A DNA stretch of 64,000 nucleotides, from assembly GCF_000517425.1 (NCBI RefSeq), contig NZ_CP006569.1, positions 2,294,001-2,358,000 of the forward strand, in the 5' to 3' direction. Numbering within the stretch: position 1 is the stretch's first letter; every line of letters starts with the position of its first letter. A program made the position numbers and the translations under genes. Below are positions 1-8,966 of this stretch, one piece after another. The DNA comes from Sodalis praecaptivus (GTDB lineage: Bacteria > Pseudomonadota > Gammaproteobacteria > Enterobacterales > Enterobacteriaceae). A model generated the notes under the pieces. The model was not told where the DNA came from, made no database searches, and saw only the letters and a list, made by a program, of their open reading frames with translations.

Positions 1-2
1 CG

Positions 3-71
3 AAACACGTACCGGCCGCGCTGCCCGCCCATTTACTGATTGAACGACTGCATCTCTATGTCGCCACCTAA
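3..71 (+). CDS. tus: C-terminal end of Tus replication-terminator protein (partial)
   Basis: The reading frame that enters at the left edge ends at a TAA at 69-71 and encodes about 22 residues finishing LLIERLHLYVAT. This closely resembles the C-terminus of E. coli Tus (LIIPRLHLYVAD, from memory). It also lies where tus is expected, converging on fumC. Tus binds Ter sites and arrests replication forks from one side. Only the tail is visible, so whether the gene is intact cannot be judged. A Ter site at 13963-13985 supports the reading. The short match alone could be fortuitous, but match plus position make it likely. Confidence 0.62.
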   Translation, partial: KHVPAALPAHLLIERLHLYVAT

Positions 72-123
72 GGCGAGCCTCTGCCTATGGCCCGCCTTGC
101 GCCGGTTATTAGACCGTAAACGG

Positions 124-1521
124 TCAGCTTTTCATGCTGCCGACCATGTCTTCCGGTCGGACCCATTCATCGAACTGCTGCTCCGTCACATACCCCAACT
201 TCAGCGCTGAAGCCTTAAGCGTCAGCCCCTCTTTATGGGCTTTCTTGGCGATTTCCGCCGCCTTGTCGTAGCCGATATGGGTATTGAGCGCCGTCACCAG
301 CATCAGTGATTCATTGAGCAACTGATCGATACGATCGCGGTTAGGTTCGATGCCAACCGCGCAGTGATGATTGAAACTGTCGATACCGTCCGCCAGCAGG
401 CGCACCGATTGCAGGAAATTATGGATAACCATGGGGCGGTAAACGTTTAACTCGAAATTACCGGAGGCGCCGCCAATATTCACCGCCGCGTCGTTTCCCA
501 TCACCTGGCAACACAGCATGGTCATCGCTTCGCACTGGGTCGGGTTGACTTTGCCCGGCATGATGGAGCTGCCCGGCTCGTTTTCCGGAATACTCAGCTC
601 GCCGATTCCGCAGCGTGGACCGGACGCCAGCCAGCGCACATCGTTGGCGATTTTCATCATCGACGCCGCCAGCCCTTTCAGGGCGCCATGGCCGTGCACC
701 AGGGCATCACAGGTGGCCAGGGATTCAAACTTGTTAGGCGCGGTGACAAACGGCTGTCCAGTCAGTTCCGCCAGCGCTTTCGCCACGCGAACCGCATATT
801 CTGGATGGGTGTTGAGACCGGTGCCCACCGCGGTACCGCCCAGCGCCAGTTCGCACAGATGCGGAATACTTTGCTCAATATGCTTTGTGCTGTGCTCAAG
901 CATCGCCACCCAGCCGGATATTTCCTGCCCCAGCGTCAGCGGCGTGGCGTCCTGGAGATGGGTTCGGCCGATTTTCACAATATCGTTAAAGGCGGCGGCC
1001 TTGGCGGCCAAGGTTTTCTTTAATATCGCTATCTGCGGCAGCAGATGTTCACGCACGGCAATAACCGCAGCGACGTGCATCGCCGTGGGAAAGACGTCAT
1101 TGGAACTTTGGCTTTTATTAACATCGTCATTGGGATGCACCAAACGCCCGTCGCCGCGCTCGCCGCCCAGCAATTCACTGGCGCGGTTGGCCAGCACTTC
1201 GTTCATGTTCATGTTGCTTTGCGTGCCGGAGCCGGTCTGCCATATGGCCAGCGGGAATTCGGCGGGGTGTTTGCCGGCCAAAACTTCATCCGCCGCGCTG
1301 ATAATGGCTTGCGCACGCTTGGCCTCAAGCAGGCCGAGATCCTGATTCACCTCGGCCGCGGCGCGTTTGGTTTGCGCCAGCGCGCTAATCAATTCCGGGG
1401 GCATTTTTTCGCTGGAAATCCGAAAATGTTCCAGCGAGCGTTGCGTTTGCGCGCCCCAAAGGTGGTCCGCGGGGACGTCAATCGGCCCCATTGAATCTTT
1501 TTCTACACGAGTGACTGCCAT
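124..1521 (-). CDS. fumC: class II fumarate hydratase FumC
   Basis: Oxygen-stable, iron-free fumarase that interconverts fumarate and L-malate in the TCA cycle; a cytosolic homotetramer. About 465 residues against 467 in E. coli, near-identical along the whole length. The superfamily signature [11 protein letters not shown] lies near residue 320 and the catalytic-His segment [11 protein letters not shown] near 188. Two ATGs are adjacent (1524 and 1521); AGGAGG sits 2 bases before the first and 5 before the second, so the second was chosen. It converges on tus. In E. coli fumA lies between fumC and manA; here fumC faces manA directly and fumA is absent, so this may be the main fumarase of the locus. 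Confidence 0.97.
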   Translation of the reverse strand: MAVTRVEKDSMGPIDVPADHLWGAQTQRSLEHFRISSEKMPPELISALAQTKRAAAEVNQDLGLLEAKRAQAIISAADEVLAGKHPAEFPLAIWQTGSGTQSNMNMNEVLANRASELLGGERGDGRLVHPNDDVNKSQSSNDVFPTAMHVAAVIAVREHLLPQIAILKKTLAAKAAAFNDIVKIGRTHLQDATPLTLGQEISGWVAMLEHSTKHIEQSIPHLCELALGGTAVGTGLNTHPEYAVRVAKALAELTGQPFVTAPNKFESLATCDALVHGHGALKGLAASMMKIANDVRWLASGPRCGIGELSIPENEPGSSIMPGKVNPTQCEAMTMLCCQVMGNDAAVNIGGASGNFELNVYRPMVIHNFLQSVRLLADGIDSFNHHCAVGIEPNRDRIDQLLNESLMLVTALNTHIGYDKAAEIAKKAHKEGLTLKASALKLGYVTEQQFDEWVRPEDMVGSMKS

Positions 1522-1682
1522 CATAACCTCCTGGTATTCATCCTAAAGATCGCTAACCCGCCCCTAGATGCTTACTTCTATGCCCAGGGCATTGGTAGTA
1601 TAGTCGCACACAAACGCCTACCATTATGCGAGCGGTGAGCGCTATTACAATACGAATCAATAAATTATTAACGGGAACGATC

Positions 1683-2861
1683 ATGGAAAAGATGATAAAT
1701 ACCCTCCAGCATTACGCCTGGGGCAGTAAAGACGCCCTAACCCGACTTTACGGCATTACCGATCCCAATGACCGGCCGATGGCGGAATTGTGGATGGGCG
1801 CGCACCCCAAAAGCAGTTCGCGCGTTCTGGACCCCCAGGGCAACGAAATCGCGTTGCGCACGCTCATTACCCGCGATCCGCAGGGCATGCTGGGCCGGGC
1901 GGTGGCGGAACGTTTTGGGGAATTGCCGTTTTTGTTTAAGGTGCTGTGCGCCGACGAGCCGCTGTCTATCCAAGTTCATCCCAGTCTGAGCGCGGCGCGC
2001 GCGGGGTTTGCCAAAGAAAACCAGGCGGGCATCGCCCTGGACGCGCCCAACCGCAATTACAAGGACGCCAACCATAAGCCAGAACTGGTGTTTGCTTTAA
2101 CGCCGTTTCAGGCCATGAATGGCTTTCGCACGCTGTCGTCTATCGTCTCGCTATTACAGCCCGTCGCGGGAGCCCACCCCACCATTGCCGCCTTCCTCGC
2201 CCATCCTGACGAGCAGCATTTAGCGCAACTGTTCGGCGATTTGCTGACGATGACCGGCGAGCAAAAATCCCTGGCGCTGGATATTCTCACCGCCGCGCTG
2301 GACCATCAGCATGGCGAACCCTGGGACACCGTGCGGATGATTGCCGAGGTTTATCCCGACGATAGCGGCCTGTTCTCGCCGCTGCTGCTAAATGTGATCA
2401 CCCTGCAGCCCGGCCAGGCGATGTTTTTGTTCGCGCAAACCCCCCATGCCTATCTCAAGGGCGTGGCGCTGGAAGTCATGGCCAACTCCGACAATGTGCT
2501 GCGCGCGGGCCTGACGCCAAAGTATATCGACGTGCCCGAGCTGATGGCCAACGTCCAATTCGTTGCCAAACCGGAAGACACGCTGTTGACCGTCCCCGAG
2601 CAGCACGATGGCGCGCTGGTGTTCCCCATCCCGGTGGACGATTTCGCCTTTTCGCTGCACGCGCTCACGCCGGCGCCGCGCACGCTGGCCCAGGACAGCG
2701 CCGCCGTTTTATTCTGCGTCGACGGCCAGGCCACCGTGGACGGCGGCGGTCGACAATGCACCCTCCAGCCGGGGGAGTCGGTCTTTATCGCAGCAAAAGA
2801 TTTCCCGATTACCGTCAGCGGCAGTGGCCGTTTAGCTCGGGTTTATAATCAAAGCGAATGA
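1683..2861 (+). CDS. manA: mannose-6-phosphate isomerase, class I
   Basis: Zinc-dependent cytosolic enzyme interconverting mannose 6-phosphate and fructose 6-phosphate, linking mannose use to glycolysis and GDP-mannose synthesis. The product is 392 residues, as usual for the family. The type I signature region YKDANHKPEL is present near residue 130, and the second metal/substrate segment TPHAYLKGVALEVMANSDNV is near 255. The start at 1683 was chosen because MEKMINTLQHYAWGSK aligns with the E. coli N-terminus; an upstream in-frame ATG at 1626 would add an unmatched 19-residue extension. Divergent from fumC over about 160 bp. Confidence 0.97.
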   Translation: MEKMINTLQHYAWGSKDALTRLYGITDPNDRPMAELWMGAHPKSSSRVLDPQGNEIALRTLITRDPQGMLGRAVAERFGELPFLFKVLCADEPLSIQVHPSLSAARAGFAKENQAGIALDAPNRNYKDANHKPELVFALTPFQAMNGFRTLSSIVSLLQPVAGAHPTIAAFLAHPDEQHLAQLFGDLLTMTGEQKSLALDILTAALDHQHGEPWDTVRMIAEVYPDDSGLFSPLLLNVITLQPGQAMFLFAQTPHAYLKGVALEVMANSDNVLRAGLTPKYIDVPELMANVQFVAKPEDTLLTVPEQHDGALVFPIPVDDFAFSLHALTPAPRTLAQDSAAVLFCVDGQATVDGGGRQCTLQPGESVFIAAKDFPITVSGSGRLARVYNQSE

Positions 2862-3003
2862 CCGCCGGACGAAATGCTTGTCAATTGCTACTATATTAGT
2901 TGCATGGCATGAGCCTCGTTCCCGGCCGTGTCTGTTTTTTGTTGCCTTTGGCGTTGCTGGGCGGACAAGTGGGATAGCAATAAATTATAAGGATGCATAA
3001 CCT

Positions 3004-4533
3004 ATGAAAAAAACCCTCGTAGCGGTCAGCGTGATCGTCATTCTCGGCGCCGCCTGGACCGGCGGCGCTTGGTACACCGGCAAACAATTCCAGCGCCGTT
3101 TACCTGATTTGGTTAACGACGCCAATGCCCGGTTGCAAAGCGCGTTTCCACAGTCGGGGCTGCGTTTTGCCGCGGAAAACTACCGGCGCGGCGTTTTCAC
3201 CAGTCATGTTGATGTCGTTGTGCAGTCGGACGGCAGTACCGGCGACAATAAATTGCTCAAGCCGGGCGAAGAGGTGCGCTTTAATGAGAAAGTCGATCAC
3301 GGTCCTTTCCCGTTTGCCCAACTGAAAAAAGGCGTGCTCATCCCCAGCATGGCGTCGGTACATAGCGAGCTGGCGAAAACGGCCAAAACCCAGCCGCTGT
3401 TTGACGCCGCGAAGGCCAATGTGCCGCTGGTGGCGGAAACCCGCTTTGGCTACGGCGGCAACACGGTTTCCAAAATCACCCTGGCGGCGATGGATTTTCA
3501 GAATAACCAAACTCTCATTCGCGCCAGCGGCGGGACGTTCGATGTCGACGCGGATGGCGATGGCGACAAGCTGAAGGTCTCCGGCGGCATCGACAGTCTG
3601 GTGCTGGGCGGGCTTAATCAGTGGCAGCAGCGCGAACAGTTGACGGTGCATGATTTCACCGTGGATAACGATACCCATAACGGCAAGCAAGGTTACAGCA
3701 TCGGCGACAATACGCTGAAAGCGCGCACGCTGGTGTACAATCTGGACGGCAAGGATATTCTAAGTATCGACGCGCTCTCCCAGGTCACCCACGCGCAAGA
3801 AGACGGCGATAAGTTATCCGTTCAGGTCGCCTATGCCCTGGACGCGCTGCATATTCAGGGGCAGAACTTCGGCGCCGGCAAGCTGAACATCACCTTATCC
3901 AATCTGGACGGCAAAGCGATTGAAGCTTTCAGCGATCAGTATCACCAGCAGGTCGCGCAAATCATGCAGCAGACGGGGGCGGTGGATCCGCAGCAGCAGC
4001 AGGCGCAAATCACTCAAGCCTTCTTGCAACAGCTGCCCACCGCGCTGAAAGGCAGCCCGTACCTGACTGTCGCCCCGTTGAGCTGGAAGAACGGCAAGGG
4101 GGAAAGCACCTTCACGCTGACGCTAAATCTTAACGATCCGGCGGCGGCACAGCAGGCCGCGCAAGATCCGGCGCTGACGCCGGATCAACAATGGGCCAGG
4201 TTCGTCAAAAAACTCGACGCCAAGCTGACCGTGCCGCTGGATATGGCCACCGAGACCACCGCGCAGTTCGCCCGCTTGCAGGGTTACAATGAGAAAGACG
4301 CCGACCAGCTTGCCAAACAGCAGGTCCAGGGGCTGGCGGCCATGGGGCAAATGTTTAAATTGACCACGGTGGCGGATAATACGCTGACCAGCAGCTTTCA
4401 ATATGCCGACAACCAAATCAACCTGAACGGCCAGAAAATGTCGATTCAGAACTTCCTCGGTCTGTTCGGCGTACTCGGGCTGCCCGAAGGCGCCCCGCCG
4501 CCCGCCGCGCCGCCGGCGGTGCCGCAGCCGTAA
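3004..4533 (+). CDS. ydgA: YdgA family protein (DUF945), exported or inner-membrane anchored
   Basis: 509 residues against 502 in E. coli YdgA, in the same position after manA. An N-terminal hydrophobic segment (residues 5-22) preceded by MKKT is a signal anchor or signal peptide; the rest is soluble and probably periplasmic. A Gln-rich stretch near residues 320-340 (DPQQQQAQ) and an Ala/Pro-rich C-terminus (PPPAAPPAVPQP) are visible. The biochemical role of the family is not established; an envelope function is inferred from the signal. A strong terminator follows at 4556-4586. Confidence 0.9.
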   Translation: MKKTLVAVSVIVILGAAWTGGAWYTGKQFQRRLPDLVNDANARLQSAFPQSGLRFAAENYRRGVFTSHVDVVVQSDGSTGDNKLLKPGEEVRFNEKVDHGPFPFAQLKKGVLIPSMASVHSELAKTAKTQPLFDAAKANVPLVAETRFGYGGNTVSKITLAAMDFQNNQTLIRASGGTFDVDADGDGDKLKVSGGIDSLVLGGLNQWQQREQLTVHDFTVDNDTHNGKQGYSIGDNTLKARTLVYNLDGKDILSIDALSQVTHAQEDGDKLSVQVAYALDALHIQGQNFGAGKLNITLSNLDGKAIEAFSDQYHQQVAQIMQQTGAVDPQQQQAQITQAFLQQLPTALKGSPYLTVAPLSWKNGKGESTFTLTLNLNDPAAAQQAAQDPALTPDQQWARFVKKLDAKLTVPLDMATETTAQFARLQGYNEKDADQLAKQQVQGLAAMGQMFKLTTVADNTLTSSFQYADNQINLNGQKMSIQNFLGLFGVLGLPEGAPPPAAPPAVPQP

Positions 4534-4555
4534 ATCCCCGCGTTACTATCACCCG

Positions 4556-4586
4556 CGCTCCCGGCGTCAACCGGGAGCGTTTTCTC
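4556..4586 (+). terminator. intrinsic terminator after ydgA
   Basis: A 9-bp perfect stem (CGCTCCCGG / CCGGGAGCG, 4556-4564 and 4571-4579) with a six-base loop is followed by TTTTCTC. It lies 23 bases after the ydgA stop and separates it from add. Confidence 0.85.
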
Positions 4587-4661
4587 AACCGGGCGAATAT
4601 CGCCCCGGCCGCGAACTGTTATAATGAGTCCTATTAATGTCACCTGAAAGAGTTATCACCC

Positions 4662-5669
4662 ATGATTGATACGTCCCTGCCGCTGACGGATTTGCACCGT
4701 CATCTCGACGGCAATATCCGCCCGCAAACGATCCTCGATCTCGGCCGCGAATTTGGCGTCGCCCTGCCCGCCAACACGCTGGACGCCTTGCGTCCCCATG
4801 TGCAGGTCACCGCTACCGAGCCGGATTTGGTCAGTTTTCTGCAGAAATTGGATTTGGGCGTGTCGGTGCTGGGGTCGCTGGAAGCCTGTCAGCGCGTGGC
4901 GCGGGAAAACGTCGCCGATGCGGTGGCGGCCGGTCTGGATTACGCCGAGCTGCGTTTTTCACCCTATTACATGGCGATGACCCATCGCCTGCCGCTGCAA
5001 GGGGTCGTGGAAGCGGTCATCGATGGCGTGCAAAGCGCCAGCCGCGAAAGCGGATTGCCGGTGCGTCTTATCGGTATTATGAGCCGCACCTTCGGCGAAG
5101 ACGCCTGCTGGCAGGAGCTAGAGGCGATCCTCGCCTGCCGCGACGGCATTACCGCCGTGGATCTGGCCGGCGATGAGCTGGGCTATCCCGGCAGCGAGTT
5201 TCTCAGTCATTTTACCCGCGCCCGGGACGCCGGCCTGCGTATTACCGTGCACGCCGGTGAGGCCGCGGGGCCGGAAAGTATTTGGCAGGCTATCCAGGAG
5301 CTCGGCGCTGAACGCATCGGCCACGGCGTGAAGGCCATAGACGATCCCAAGCTTATGGATTTTCTCGCCGCCCACGCCATCGGTATCGAAAGCTGTTTGA
5401 CCTCTAATATTCAGACCAGTACCGTGCGCGATTTAGCGCACCATCCCTTGAAACGCTTTCTCGATAGCGGCATCTTGGCGACATTGAACTCCGACGATCC
5501 GGCGGTCCAGGGAATCGACATCGGTCATGAGTATCGTCAGGCGGCGCCGGCGGCAGGCCTAAACGCGCAGGATATCGCCCGCGCTCAACAAAATGGCCTA
5601 ACCATTGCTTTTCTTAACAAGGCGGAGAAAGAGGCGCTGCGCGCGCGGGTACTCGCCCGCAAACGCTAG
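4662..5669 (+). CDS. add: adenosine deaminase
   Basis: Cytosolic zinc hydrolase that deaminates adenosine and deoxyadenosine to inosine and deoxyinosine in purine salvage. 335 residues against 333 in E. coli. The metal ligands are in place: His12 and His14 in DLHRHLDGN, His197 in TVHAGEAAG, and Asp278 in [10 protein letters not shown]; the catalytic segment [10 protein letters not shown] is near residue 220. It stands alone between the ydgA terminator and an oppositely oriented gene. In E. coli the uid and mal genes lie between ydgA and add; they are missing here. Confidence 0.97.
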   Translation: MIDTSLPLTDLHRHLDGNIRPQTILDLGREFGVALPANTLDALRPHVQVTATEPDLVSFLQKLDLGVSVLGSLEACQRVARENVADAVAAGLDYAELRFSPYYMAMTHRLPLQGVVEAVIDGVQSASRESGLPVRLIGIMSRTFGEDACWQELEAILACRDGITAVDLAGDELGYPGSEFLSHFTRARDAGLRITVHAGEAAGPESIWQAIQELGAERIGHGVKAIDDPKLMDFLAAHAIGIESCLTSNIQTSTVRDLAHHPLKRFLDSGILATLNSDDPAVQGIDIGHEYRQAAPAAGLNAQDIARAQQNGLTIAFLNKAEKEALRARVLARKR

Positions 5670-5737
5670 CCGCCGCCCGCGGCGCGGCCGTTATCGAGCC
5701 AGTATTGACGCCGGTGGCGAGCCCGGCGCGGCGTCTC

Positions 5738-8719
5738 TCAACGCGGTGACGTCTGCGTGACCATCGCCTCCCCGGGCCGGTGGCGCACCGCCGCGTGCTG
5801 CCACAGGGCGCGGGTGGCAAACAGCGCCAGCACTTCGGCATTCACCCGTTTCGCCGGCGTTGTCGCCCGCTTCTCCCTCGTTAAGACTCTATCCGCCAAT
5901 TCCATAATAATTTGGCTGAACGAATCGGCATTTTGCATTAAAAACCGCCCTCTCACCTGGGGAGACTGATTAAACAGTTGGCGGGCGAGCGTCTTCTCTT
6001 TTAGCGGCGACAATGGCACCTTTAGCGCTTTCGCCGTCTCAATAATGCCCCTGGCTTCCTTTTTTGACATATCGCCAATATACAGTCTGGCCAGTTCGTC
6101 ATTAAGCGGCCGGTGGCCCTCTTTGCTGTCGAGATAAAAAAAATCCCGAGTGTTGATGGCGGTGTGAGAGGCTTCATGCAGGATCGTCGCCACGTCATCA
6201 TTTAGTTTGTAGCGGGTGCAGAGAAAATGGCATTTGACGTTATAGCGTTTGTAATGTTGGTAGGCGCCGCTTCTTTTAAGATTGATAAAAATGCGCTTAA
6301 GCGGATCGTTGCGATAAACTTCACCGACCACATGCTGATTAACGTGGTCTATCAGCCAAATGCGGCTGAAGTTATCGCTAATATGGCGCGAAATCTCGTT
6401 CCCCGTGTCCTCAATATTGCGCAGCAAGGTGACCATAAGGGCCTCGGCCTCGGCGGACTCGGGCTCGACCGCGAAAATTTCATGAAAACGCTGCAATACC
6501 GGATGTTCTACATCGCCAAGCATCAGCGCTTGCTTGACCTGATGAATATGCTGATACGCGGTGACTACGCCCTCTCTTAATTCCCACGCAGCGTCGGCAT
6601 ACTTACCCGCCAGTGCCAGCTCGCCGTCGTCCAGTCCGTAAAGGAGGATCCCTCTAACGTTATCGCGCAGGTCATCATCCACCTGCAACACCCCGCGATA
6701 CTCTTCAAAATCATCCGTGCGGAACCCCTCCCGATAGCGAATTTTTTGACTCTGCTGGGCGAAGCTTTTCTTCAGCCGGAGCTGCGCTTCCCTCACCGCC
6801 TTGACGTAGTCGATTTCAGCGCCGGCGGCGCCCACAAAGCCCTTTTCATCTGGAACCAGCACAAAGCGCTGTGACCGGCGATCAAAGCGGCAGAGGATCT
6901 TATCCGCCGCCTCCGGTCCCAGCATAAAGACATGCGGCAGTAACGGATGCTTATCGATTTTTACCACCTGCTCTCCTAACAGCAGATACCGCGTGCCCTG
7001 GCGCGAACGCACGATCCCTTGACTAGAGGGCGGCGAGAGCGCGTCGACATCGACGCGGGGGTCCAGTAAAGTCTCCGTTATGGCCTGGCGCAAACGCGAC
7101 GACACAAAGCGATACGCATGCGGGCCTGAACCGCTTCGCTGTTGCTGTGCTTTCACTTTAAAACCCAACCGCCATCGATTCTTCGCGTCGAGATAGACCG
7201 GATAACCGGATTTGCCCGGTTTAGCGATATCATAAACTTCGTAATAAGGCGGGTTGTCGTGTTGTCTCACCGGCAAAAATTGATCCGCAATTTGAATACA
7301 CGTTTGCGTGCTCTTATCGTTCGCCAGGGTCACCTCAAACAGGCCGCCATCCTGCTCGTGCCCGAGAGATCTGGCCGCCTGTACCCTGAGCGCAAGCTGA
7401 TTGATGATGCGCTCCTGACCATGAAGGTATGAGCTTTGTCCGGGCACCGCCCAGGCTGGCGCGGGATCCGTTTTCTCCACCCACCGTCCCCTTTTTACGT
7501 CGTACTGCACTTCTCGCTCGACGCCACGACGCCGGGCGTAAAACCGCCCCTGTCGGTGCGTTATTCTCCACACTTCGCCCTCTAACCGGGTAGCCAGGGA
7601 CTGACCGGACACGAAGGTGTTTTTGGGTAATGTCAGCGTACGGTCAATGGGTACGCCGCGGTTATCTTTCGGCGAGGCTGCTATGATCGATTTCGCCAGA
7701 AGCAGAATCTGATTATTGACCTCGTTTGCCTCATTAACATCCACGGGTAGGCCGTCAATTTCGTCGGCCAGCATTTTAAGCAGCGGACCGCCTATGTTTT
7801 GCGCGATGACCAGCGGTTGCGAACCGGGCAATAACGCCACCACCGCGGAAACCACCGCATCCACTTTATGGGTAATGTTGCTGAGCTTTTCCACTTCGTC
7901 TTCGCTGGGGCAGCGGCCCACGTTCTGATAGAAGTAGATCACCTGCGACTCTTCCGCCAGGGCCGATACCGGATTTTTCAAAGTCTTGCCAATTTGGCGC
8001 AATATACCGGCGGCCGTCAGGGTTTGCCGTTGCTCAAAACATGAAAAATCCAGCTTGACCTTTTTGACCTCATCCGGCGTCGGGGCAAGCGTGGTCGTGG
8101 GCGGAGGATCCGCCACATAGGCGGCGGCGTGGGGAGGCGCCAGTGCAGCGCTTGCCGCGGGGGAATGGGGAGAATAGGGCCCGCCAGCCGCGGTGGGTGG
8201 ATAGAGGAAATAGGTCCCATCGACCGCGGCGGCGTCGGGATGGCGCACGTAACCAAGGGTATCCCGCCAAGTCTCGTCGTTATCATGGCCCGCCGAAGAC
8301 CATGGCCCGCGATAAGCACGCCAGAGACCCGCGCTAACCGCGCTGGCCAGCAGCAGACCGCCGAGCAACAACGCTTTTTTGGTGCTCAGTCGCCAGCGGC
8401 ACGGGGGCGCCCCCAGCCCCGTTTCGCGCTGATGCCGGGCCCGATCCATCAACGTTTCACCGCGAAGCATCACCTGTTGCAGCAGCGCGTCGTCTTCCCA
8501 AGGAAGGCTCGCGCAGGCGGCTGATTGACGCTCGGCGCGCGCGCCACGCGCCAGGAGGGCCCCCGGCGAGGTTGGCAACAGCGTCGTACGTTCAGATGTA
8601 TTGGCGATAGACTGCAGGTGACGGATCCCAGTGCTGCCGCCGGCGGATGGCGCGGGGGCGAGGGAATGTCTGCGCGGCGGCCCTACCGCGGCGGCGTTAT
8701 TCAATGACTTTACGGGCAT
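5738..8719 (-). CDS. large membrane-anchored protein with HExxH (aspzincin/Lys-MEP-like) C-terminal domain; candidate toxin or effector
   Basis: 993 residues, no full-length family recognised. Order: a Pro/Ala/Arg-rich N-tail (1-110); one hydrophobic segment (about 115-134) fitting a membrane anchor; a Pro/Ala/Thr-rich linker (about 170-215); a long central region with repeated W/Y-G-x motifs; and a C-terminal metallopeptidase-like domain. That domain has HEASH at 848-852 (HExxH: His848, Glu849, His852), then T-R-D-x-x-Y with Asp859 as possible third ligand, and NADS at 930-933. HExxH + T-x-D-x-x-Y + NAD(S/N)(Y/F) is the arrangement of M35/Lys-MEP aspzincins. The gene lies 247 bp downstream of, and co-directional with, a MacAB-type exporter operon. 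A zinc protease used as toxin, effector or self-processing surface protein is inference. Base composition resembles the neighbours, and no frameshift is visible. Confidence 0.75.
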   Translation of the reverse strand: MPVKSLNNAAAVGPPRRHSLAPAPSAGGSTGIRHLQSIANTSERTTLLPTSPGALLARGARAERQSAACASLPWEDDALLQQVMLRGETLMDRARHQRETGLGAPPCRWRLSTKKALLLGGLLLASAVSAGLWRAYRGPWSSAGHDNDETWRDTLGYVRHPDAAAVDGTYFLYPPTAAGGPYSPHSPAASAALAPPHAAAYVADPPPTTTLAPTPDEVKKVKLDFSCFEQRQTLTAAGILRQIGKTLKNPVSALAEESQVIYFYQNVGRCPSEDEVEKLSNITHKVDAVVSAVVALLPGSQPLVIAQNIGGPLLKMLADEIDGLPVDVNEANEVNNQILLLAKSIIAASPKDNRGVPIDRTLTLPKNTFVSGQSLATRLEGEVWRITHRQGRFYARRRGVEREVQYDVKRGRWVEKTDPAPAWAVPGQSSYLHGQERIINQLALRVQAARSLGHEQDGGLFEVTLANDKSTQTCIQIADQFLPVRQHDNPPYYEVYDIAKPGKSGYPVYLDAKNRWRLGFKVKAQQQRSGSGPHAYRFVSSRLRQAITETLLDPRVDVDALSPPSSQGIVRSRQGTRYLLLGEQVVKIDKHPLLPHVFMLGPEAADKILCRFDRRSQRFVLVPDEKGFVGAAGAEIDYVKAVREAQLRLKKSFAQQSQKIRYREGFRTDDFEEYRGVLQVDDDLRDNVRGILLYGLDDGELALAGKYADAAWELREGVVTAYQHIHQVKQALMLGDVEHPVLQRFHEIFAVEPESAEAEALMVTLLRNIEDTGNEISRHISDNFSRIWLIDHVNQHVVGEVYRNDPLKRIFINLKRSGAYQHYKRYNVKCHFLCTRYKLNDDVATILHEASHTAINTRDFFYLDSKEGHRPLNDELARLYIGDMSKKEARGIIETAKALKVPLSPLKEKTLARQLFNQSPQVRGRFLMQNADSFSQIIMELADRVLTREKRATTPAKRVNAEVLALFATRALWQHAAVRHRPGEAMVTQTSPR

Positions 8720-8966
8720 GACTTAATGGGATGAGGGATAACAGAGTCCCAAAAGGGTAGCAGCAGATTATTTCTCTGCGCGCGCGGGCCGTTTTTTTCC
8801 CAACAAAGACTGTTTTACCAAAGGCTTCAGGGCCAGCAGCGCATCAGTGACGGCGGCGAGGCGCGGCGAAAAATTATTGGCTTACGCATGGCGATAGCGC
8901 GGGCGAGGCGTCAAGATATCGCCGCGGCGTACTGCAGCGGCCCTTTCAGCGCAGCCAGTCGCGGCG

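Noticed and set aside
112..125. GACCGTAAACGGTC hairpin between tus and fumC as terminator
   Set aside because: The stem is short, the T-run (TTTT) starts only after four further bases and overlaps the fumC end; evidence is too weak.
518..1494. Long plus-strand frames inside fumC
   Set aside because: They are antisense shadows of a highly conserved gene and show no homology; similar shadows elsewhere were discarded for the same reason.
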